Shown: in pieces, positions 4,546 through 7,609 of the stretch
How the letters are laid out: each line of letters opens with the position of its first letter
Numbering within the stretch: the first letter of the stretch is position 1
Assembly: GCA_020057015.1 (NCBI GenBank)
Contig: JAGVGS010000095.1
Location: 1 to 7,609, forward strand
DNA length: 7,609 nt
Direction of reading: 5' to 3'
Source of the DNA: Candidatus Omnitrophota bacterium
Lineage (GTDB): Bacteria; Omnitrophota; Gorgyraeia; Aquiviventales; Aquiviventaceae
The notes under the pieces: generated by a model
Databases searched by the model: none
Told to the model about the DNA's origin: nothing
What the model saw: the letters and a program-made list of their open reading frames with translations, nothing else
Made by a program: the position numbers and the translations under genes

Positions 4546-5715
4546 ATGGCCGCCCCCATTGACGTGCTGGTCGTTGACGACGAGCCGAAGATCCGCCAGG
4601 TGTTGGAGCAGATCCTCACCGCCCGAGGCTGCGCCGTGCGCGTGGCGCAAGATGGCCTGGACGCTCTGGCGCAGTTCACCAAGCAACCCGCCAACGTCGT
4701 AGTCACCGACATCAAGATGCCGCGCATGAACGGCATCGAGCTCTTGCGCGAGCTTAAGCGCCTCGACCCGTTGCTCAACGTCGTCGTGATCACGGCGTTT
4801 CCCTCGGTGGAAGGCGCGGTGCAGGCCATGCAGCACGGGGCTTGCGATTTCATCACCAAGCCCTTTGATATCGCCCAGATTCAGGCGATCCTCTACCGCT
4901 GCCAGCAGCGCATGAGCCTCACGAGGCAGCTGCGCACCGCGGGCGAGGGGATGCTGAAGCTCGAGGAGCTCAACCGCCGCCTGGCTGAGCTCAACGACCT
5001 TAAGAGCCAGTTCCTAGCCGCACTCTCCCACGAGATCAACACGCCGCTGTGTCTCATGAGCGAATGGATTTACCTGCTCTCCGATGAGACGCTCGGACCG
5101 CTCTCCGGCGATCAGCGCAAAGCGCTGGATGTCATCATCCAGGCCTACGGCCGGCTGCACCACCTGCTGCAGCAGCTCATCGACCTCATGCACGGCCACG
5201 AGATCGTGCTGCAGCGCCACCGCCTGCCGCTGCAGGAGCTGGTGCAGGAAGCCCTGGAGCTGGTGCGCCCGAAGGCCGAAGCCAAAAAAGTCACGGTGCA
5301 GGTGGCGTTGCCTAACGAGCCGCTGGTGATCGACGCGGATCGCCAGCGCGTGCGCGCCGCGCTGGAATACGTGCTCGATAACGCCATTCGGTTCAACCAG
5401 TCGCAGGGGCGCGTAGACATCGGGCTGGGCGCTGAGGGAGACACCGTCTTTGTCGAGGTGCGCGATACCGGCATGGGCATTCCGGCCGATGAGCAGGAAA
5501 AGGTGTTTCAGGCCTTCTATCAAGTGGATCGGCGCCTGAACCGCGCGCACGATGGGGCGGGCATCGGCCTGACGCTGACGCGCCGCTACGTCGAGCTGCA
5601 CGGCGGCAGTGTGGCGCTGAGCAGCGAGCCGGACAAGGGCACCCGCGTGGTGCTGCGGTTTCCCAAGCCCTCGGCCTCCGCCACGCTGCCAGGGCCGTTG
5701 CCCTCGCCGATTTGA
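4546..5715 (+). CDS. Soluble REC-HisKA-HATPase sensor kinase
   Basis: This 389-residue cytoplasmic two-component kinase has a receiver domain at the N-terminus. In the receiver (about 1-125), D11-D12 form the acidic pocket, D55 in VVTDIKMP is the phospho-acceptor, T83 lies in VITAF and K105 in ITKPF. A helical linker (about 120-155, LEELNRRLAELNDLKSQFL) leads to the HisKA H-box SHEINTPL, with H162 as the phospho-histidine. The ATPase domain has N279 in YVLDNAIRFN (N-box), DTGMGI at 307-312 (G1), FQAFYQVD (F-box) and GAGIGLTL at 337-344 (G2). All catalytic residues are present. No transmembrane or sensor domain exists, so input probably comes through phosphorylation of the receiver by another kinase. 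A proline-rich tail (372-389) follows. No Shine-Dalgarno sequence is visible, and the ATG is only 19 bases after the tRNA, so expression from the tRNA promoter or a processed transcript is possible. Confidence 0.93.
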   Translation: MAAPIDVLVVDDEPKIRQVLEQILTARGCAVRVAQDGLDALAQFTKQPANVVVTDIKMPRMNGIELLRELKRLDPLLNVVVITAFPSVEGAVQAMQHGACDFITKPFDIAQIQAILYRCQQRMSLTRQLRTAGEGMLKLEELNRRLAELNDLKSQFLAALSHEINTPLCLMSEWIYLLSDETLGPLSGDQRKALDVIIQAYGRLHHLLQQLIDLMHGHEIVLQRHRLPLQELVQEALELVRPKAEAKKVTVQVALPNEPLVIDADRQRVRAALEYVLDNAIRFNQSQGRVDIGLGAEGDTVFVEVRDTGMGIPADEQEKVFQAFYQVDRRLNRAHDGAGIGLTLTRRYVELHGGSVALSSEPDKGTRVVLRFPKPSASATLPGPLPSPI

Positions 5716-5738
5716 CACCGGCGTTACCCTACCTATTG

Positions 5739-5777
5739 TTGACATTTGCAGTCCTGTTATGTAGACTTAATGTAGAC
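5739..5777 (+). promoter_or_regulatory. Promoter and tandem operator of the toxin-antitoxin operon
   Basis: A perfect TTGACA (5739-5744) is followed after 17 bases by TAGACT (5762-5767), a plausible -10. ATGTAGAC occurs twice, at 5759-5766 and 5770-5777, with an 11-base period, about one helical turn, so both copies face the same side of the DNA. The first copy overlaps the -10, fitting autorepression by the Phd/YefM-like antitoxin encoded just downstream. AGGAGG (5781-5786) then gives a strong ribosome-binding site four bases before the ATG. Confidence 0.75.
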
Positions 5778-5790
5778 CACAGGAGGCCTG

Positions 5791-6078
5791 ATGCGATTTA
5801 TCACGGTACGGGAACTTCGCCTCAAACCGGCAGGAGTCTGGCAACGGCTGAAAACGGAGCACGAGTTGGTCCTCACGTTGAAAGGTCGGCCTATCGGAAT
5901 TCTCTCAGACACCCGCGGGACTGACGTGGAGGCCACGCTGCGAGCACTCCGTCGCGCCAAAGCGGAACTTGCCGTGACGCAGATGCGCGAGCAGGCTCGC
6001 CGCCAGGGCCTCGATCGACTCCCCATGGCCGAGATCGACAAGGAGATCGGCGCAGCCAGGCGGGCTCGGCAGCCGTGA
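5791..6078 (+). CDS. Phd/YefM-like antitoxin
   Basis: This 95-residue protein starts MRFITVRELRLKPAGVWQRL, continues with ELVLTLKGRPIGILSD (about 30-45) and ends in a charged helical tail. The first half follows the Phd/YefM pattern: a strand, a VREL helix, then the hydrophobic strand with (K/R)GRPIxxL. This half normally dimerises and binds operator DNA, while the C-terminal helix binds and neutralises the toxin. The strong AGGAGG at 5781-5786 fixes the start. Its TGA overlaps the toxin's GTG start (GTGA), coupling toxin synthesis to antitoxin translation. The tandem ATGTAGAC repeats over the promoter are the likely target for autorepression. Family identity comes from pattern and context, not a search. 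Confidence 0.85.
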   Translation: MRFITVRELRLKPAGVWQRLKTEHELVLTLKGRPIGILSDTRGTDVEATLRALRRAKAELAVTQMREQARRQGLDRLPMAEIDKEIGAARRARQP

Positions 6079-6482
6079 AGATCGTGCTCGACACCAACGT
6101 GCTGGTGTCAGCCCTCTTGAACCCCTACGGGCCCCCGGCACGCATTCTTGACCTGATCCTGCTCGGCCGACTCATCCCCCTTTATGACGACCGCATCCTG
6201 CACGAGTGCCGGCAGGTGTTGCTGCGGGAACGCTTCGGGTTTGAGCCGCAGGGGGTCGAAGCCCTCCTGCAGCATGTGGAGCAGGTGGGGAGGAAGGTCA
6301 TCGCCTCGCCGCTTGCCGGGCATCATGCGGCCCCAGATCCCGAGGACTGCATGTTCCTCGAGGTGGCGCTCGCCGGCGAGGCCGAGGCGGTCATTACGGG
6401 TAATGTGCGCGATTTCCCATCGGCGATTCGGCAGGGCGTCCGTGTGGTGGCACCTGCCGCGTTCCTCACGCTGGTCCGTTGA
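6075..6482 (+). CDS. PIN-domain toxin (putative ribonuclease)
   Basis: This 135-residue PIN protein belongs to the type annotated as putative toxin component, PIN family (TIGR00305-like). MKIVLDTNVLVSALLNP supplies D6, ILHECRQVL supplies E44, DPEDCMFLEVAL supplies D88 and D91, and TGNVRDF supplies D113. These are the acidic residues expected for the metal-dependent RNase site, so the toxin looks intact. The start is GTG at 6075, overlapping the antitoxin TGA; it places the beta1 strand and D6 correctly, and no in-frame ATG would. It would degrade RNA in the cytoplasm when freed from the antitoxin. It shares the antitoxin promoter. RNA target unknown. Confidence 0.92.
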   Translation: MKIVLDTNVLVSALLNPYGPPARILDLILLGRLIPLYDDRILHECRQVLLRERFGFEPQGVEALLQHVEQVGRKVIASPLAGHHAAPDPEDCMFLEVALAGEAEAVITGNVRDFPSAIRQGVRVVAPAAFLTLVR

Positions 6483-6523
6483 TTTCCCAAGCTGCCCACC
6501 AGGTGCACACGGCTTCTCCTCGA

Positions 6524-6552
6524 TTGACGCCGTTTCCGCTCGTCGCTAAAAT
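6524..6552 (+). promoter_or_regulatory. Sigma70-like promoter for tRNA-Thr
   Basis: TTGACG (6524-6529) and TAAAAT (6547-6552) are separated by 17 bases and lie about 50 bases before the tRNA gene. Both are five-of-six matches to consensus. It begins 42 bases past the toxin stop, so the tRNA has its own promoter. Confidence 0.75.
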
Positions 6553-6568
6553 ACACGTCAATACACGT
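6550..6568 (+). repeat. Short tandem repeat AATACACGT at the tRNA-Thr transcription start region
   Basis: AATACACGT occurs at 6550-6558 and again at 6560-6568, a 10-base period. The first copy overlaps the -10 element and the second covers the likely transcription start. It may be a slippage duplication or a paired protein site; it is small enough to be incidental. Confidence 0.5.
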
Positions 6569-6603
6569 GCCCTTCCTGTCGAAAAGAGCATTTGGTGGGG
6601 CTC

Positions 6604-6675
6604 GCCGGTGTAGCTCAGAGGTAGAGCAGCTGTTTCGTAAACAGCGGGTCGGAGGTTCGATTCCTCTCACCGGCT
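6604..6675 (+). tRNA. tRNA-Thr (anticodon CGT)
   Basis: The acceptor GCCGGTG (6604-6610) pairs with CACCGGC (6668-6674). The D-arm is GCTC/GAGC with loop AGAGGTA, and the anticodon arm is GCTGT/ACAGC with loop TTCGTAA, giving anticodon CGT (6636-6638) for ACG codons. The variable loop is GGGTC. The T-arm is GGAGG/CCTCT (one G-T pair) with the canonical loop TTCGATT. The discriminator is T (6675). CCA is not encoded, and TTTTTC follows. All conserved tertiary bases are in place, in contrast to the tRNA-Phe in this window. Confidence 0.95.
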
Positions 6676-6701
6676 TTTTCTTTCCCTTATTCCTGCAATC
6701 A

Positions 6702-6764
6702 GTTAGCGCGGAGTGCAGAGTAGCCTGGCACGGACCTGCACTGTCGTGCTAACGTGGTGCTAAC
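6702..6764. repeat. Compound inverted repeat plus direct repeats after tRNA-Thr
   Basis: GTTAGC (6702-6707) and AGTGCAG (6712-6718) are mirrored by CTGCACT (6736-6742) and GCTAAC (6748-6753), with 4- and 5-base gaps and a 17-base centre. GTGCTAAC also occurs twice directly, at 6746-6753 and 6757-6764, with an 11-base period. The three GYTAAC-type boxes and a palindromic core next to a tRNA 3' end look like a recombinase attachment or regulator-binding region. A structured RNA is possible, but no T-run follows. Confidence 0.6.
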
Positions 6765-7159
6765 AAACCACCCAGCAAGTTTCCGCCGCTTGTAGTTAAG
6801 CAGCGCCACACAGCCCAACAGCGCGACAGATCAGGGTATTCGGGGGGTACCCCCTAGGGGTCGGACTCAGCTAGGCTCATTCTCCCGCCGCGCGCAGATT
6901 TTTCAGAAGCGATCACAGATGACCAGTTCGAGCCCCGTCACGTTCGTTCTTCCTTGACGCCTCCGTGTCCTAAGGCGTAGCCTAGGTCAAAAGTTGAGGA
7001 GTGCTTGAATGGGCAGGGTAGCCGAGGAAAGGTGCCAGGCGCCTGAGTGACAGGCATTCTCATTCCCAGATGAAAACTCAATATTGTAATCCCACCCAAA
7101 TTGGTCTAGGAGGATCAGACAACATGATCGGCCAATTGTGAGGGGAAGTTCACCTAACC
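6765..7159. other. About 400 bases without a recognisable gene
   Basis: I see no convincing protein or RNA gene here; the longest small frames, such as ATG at 7070 (23 codons), lack a ribosome-binding site. It holds overlapping palindromes, GGGGGTACCCCC (6843-6854) and CCCCTAGGGG (6851-6860). It also has a 6-bp inverted repeat ACGCCT/AGGCGT (6957-6962 with 6973-6978) and the palindrome CAGGCGCCTG (7036-7045). GC content falls visibly towards the right (for example 26 of 60 bases at 7081-7140), unlike the rest of the window. Confidence 0.6.
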
Positions 7160-7169
7160 GGAGCCCTCA

Positions 7170-7609
7170 GTGAGAGGATTTGCAAGGCCCAATGTTGGCG
7201 TCCGAATCACTCCTCTTTGGGTTAGTATTCTTGTTTTCTATCAATTTTGCCCTCACATTACTCAAGCGTCCGAACAGGACGATACCACACCCAATCCAGC
7301 CATTTGGGGAATTCAGTGGTACCAAGATACCCTAAGCAAGTCGAAAGCCTCCACATGCACCATGTATCCCTCCTGCTCTGTCTATGGTCGGCGCGCCTTT
7401 GAGCGCTATCCATTCTGGAAGGCAATTATGCTCACCACTGACCGTCTTAACAGGAGCGAACATGACCCCGGAAACTATCAGGTAGTTCAGGTTCATGATG
7501 TGAAGAAGCGGTATGACCCTGTCCCAGACGAGCCTAAATCGCCACCAAACGGCCTCTTGCCTAAGACTTCGGTTGCTCCGATCCATCCCGTTGATGTGTA
7601 CTTGAAGCC
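7170..7609 (+). CDS. YidD-domain protein with signal peptide (partial)
   Basis: An open frame runs from a stop at 7155-7157 to the window edge. The GTG at 7170 follows GGAG (7160-7163) by six bases. The next in-frame ATG (7362) would cut the domain, so GTG was chosen, giving 146 codons so far. Residues about 13-33 (ITPLWVSILVFYQFCPHITQA) look like a secretory signal after Arg residues. WGIQWYQDTLS (46-56) and STCTMYPSCSVYGRRAF (61-77) follow, with C63, P67, C69, S70 and Y72 matching the YidD pattern CxFxPTCSxY. DRLNR (91-95) matches RLxRC, but with Ser in place of the third Cys. RYDPVP (114-119) matches the GGxDPVP end. YidD assists membrane-protein insertion with YidC/Sec and is normally a 70-90-residue protein without a cleaved signal. 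This one has an N-terminal extension and a Pro-rich tail, so its role may differ. Composition is AT-richer than the other genes. Confidence 0.75.
   Translation, partial: MRGFARPNVGVRITPLWVSILVFYQFCPHITQASEQDDTTPNPAIWGIQWYQDTLSKSKASTCTMYPSCSVYGRRAFERYPFWKAIMLTTDRLNRSEHDPGNYQVVQVHDVKKRYDPVPDEPKSPPNGLLPKTSVAPIHPVDVYLK

Noticed and set aside
5014..5745. 243-codon minus-strand frame opposite the kinase gene
   Set aside because: Long antisense frames are common in GC-rich genes. The plus strand has complete HisKA/HATPase motifs, and the antisense product has no family pattern.
6567..6752. 61-codon open frame spanning tRNA-Thr
   Set aside because: It reads through the tRNA gene; the translation is just the tRNA sequence in frame.
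7332..7586. 84-codon minus-strand frame near the window end
   Set aside because: It is opposite the YidD-domain gene, which has recognisable conserved motifs on the plus strand.
1..7609. CRISPR array or complete insertion sequence
   Set aside because: No regularly spaced repeats of 20-40 bases, and no transposase or integrase gene, were seen on either strand.

Overview
This is a GC-rich bacterial window (about 70% GC in the signalling gene, falling to roughly 40% over the last 500 bases). It carries short, closely packed genes and tRNA genes without an encoded CCA. A MurQ/NagZ peptidoglycan-recycling pair, a DUF3568-type lipoprotein and a CBS-less site-2 protease point to a Gram-negative-type environmental bacterium. 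I would guess a GC-rich Omnitrophota-like or similar metagenomic lineage, but nothing here proves a taxon.

Layout. Positions 1-161 (minus strand) hold the start of murQ, cut by the window edge. It diverges from nagZ (278-1282, plus strand). Between them lies a perfect 17-bp inverted repeat that looks like a REP/MITE-type element. After nagZ comes about 310 bases without a protein gene. This stretch holds what I read as a GEMM-type (cyclic-di-GMP-I family) riboswitch aptamer around 1321-1403, followed by two hairpins next to T-runs. Downstream is a tight, co-directional cluster: a degenerate receiver-like protein (1594-1929), a PD-(D/E)XK nuclease with Cys pairs (1957-2679), a site-2 protease (2686-3414), a four-TM protein (3411-4004) and a DUF3568-like lipoprotein (4001-4390). 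The last three are coupled by ATGA overlaps. The riboswitch-plus-hairpin is placed to control this whole envelope-flavoured operon.

A tRNA-Phe(GAA) gene (4454-4526) follows, with its own promoter embedded in the end of the lipoprotein gene. It is unusual: G18 and U55, which normally contact each other, are both changed, and the discriminator is G. A seven-T run follows it, and only 19 bases separate it from the start of a soluble REC-HisKA-HATPase kinase (4546-5715). Next is a type II toxin-antitoxin pair (Phd/YefM-like 5791-6078; PIN toxin 6075-6482) with a sigma70-like promoter and a tandem 11-bp-spaced operator. Then comes tRNA-Thr(CGT) (6604-6675), again with a good promoter.

The region past tRNA-Thr changes character: lower GC, a compound inverted/direct repeat (6702-6764) and no protein gene until 7170. 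There a GTG-started, window-truncated gene encodes a YidD-domain protein with an apparent signal peptide. The tRNA edge, the repeats and the base-composition shift suggest an old or partial integration junction, but no integrase is visible.
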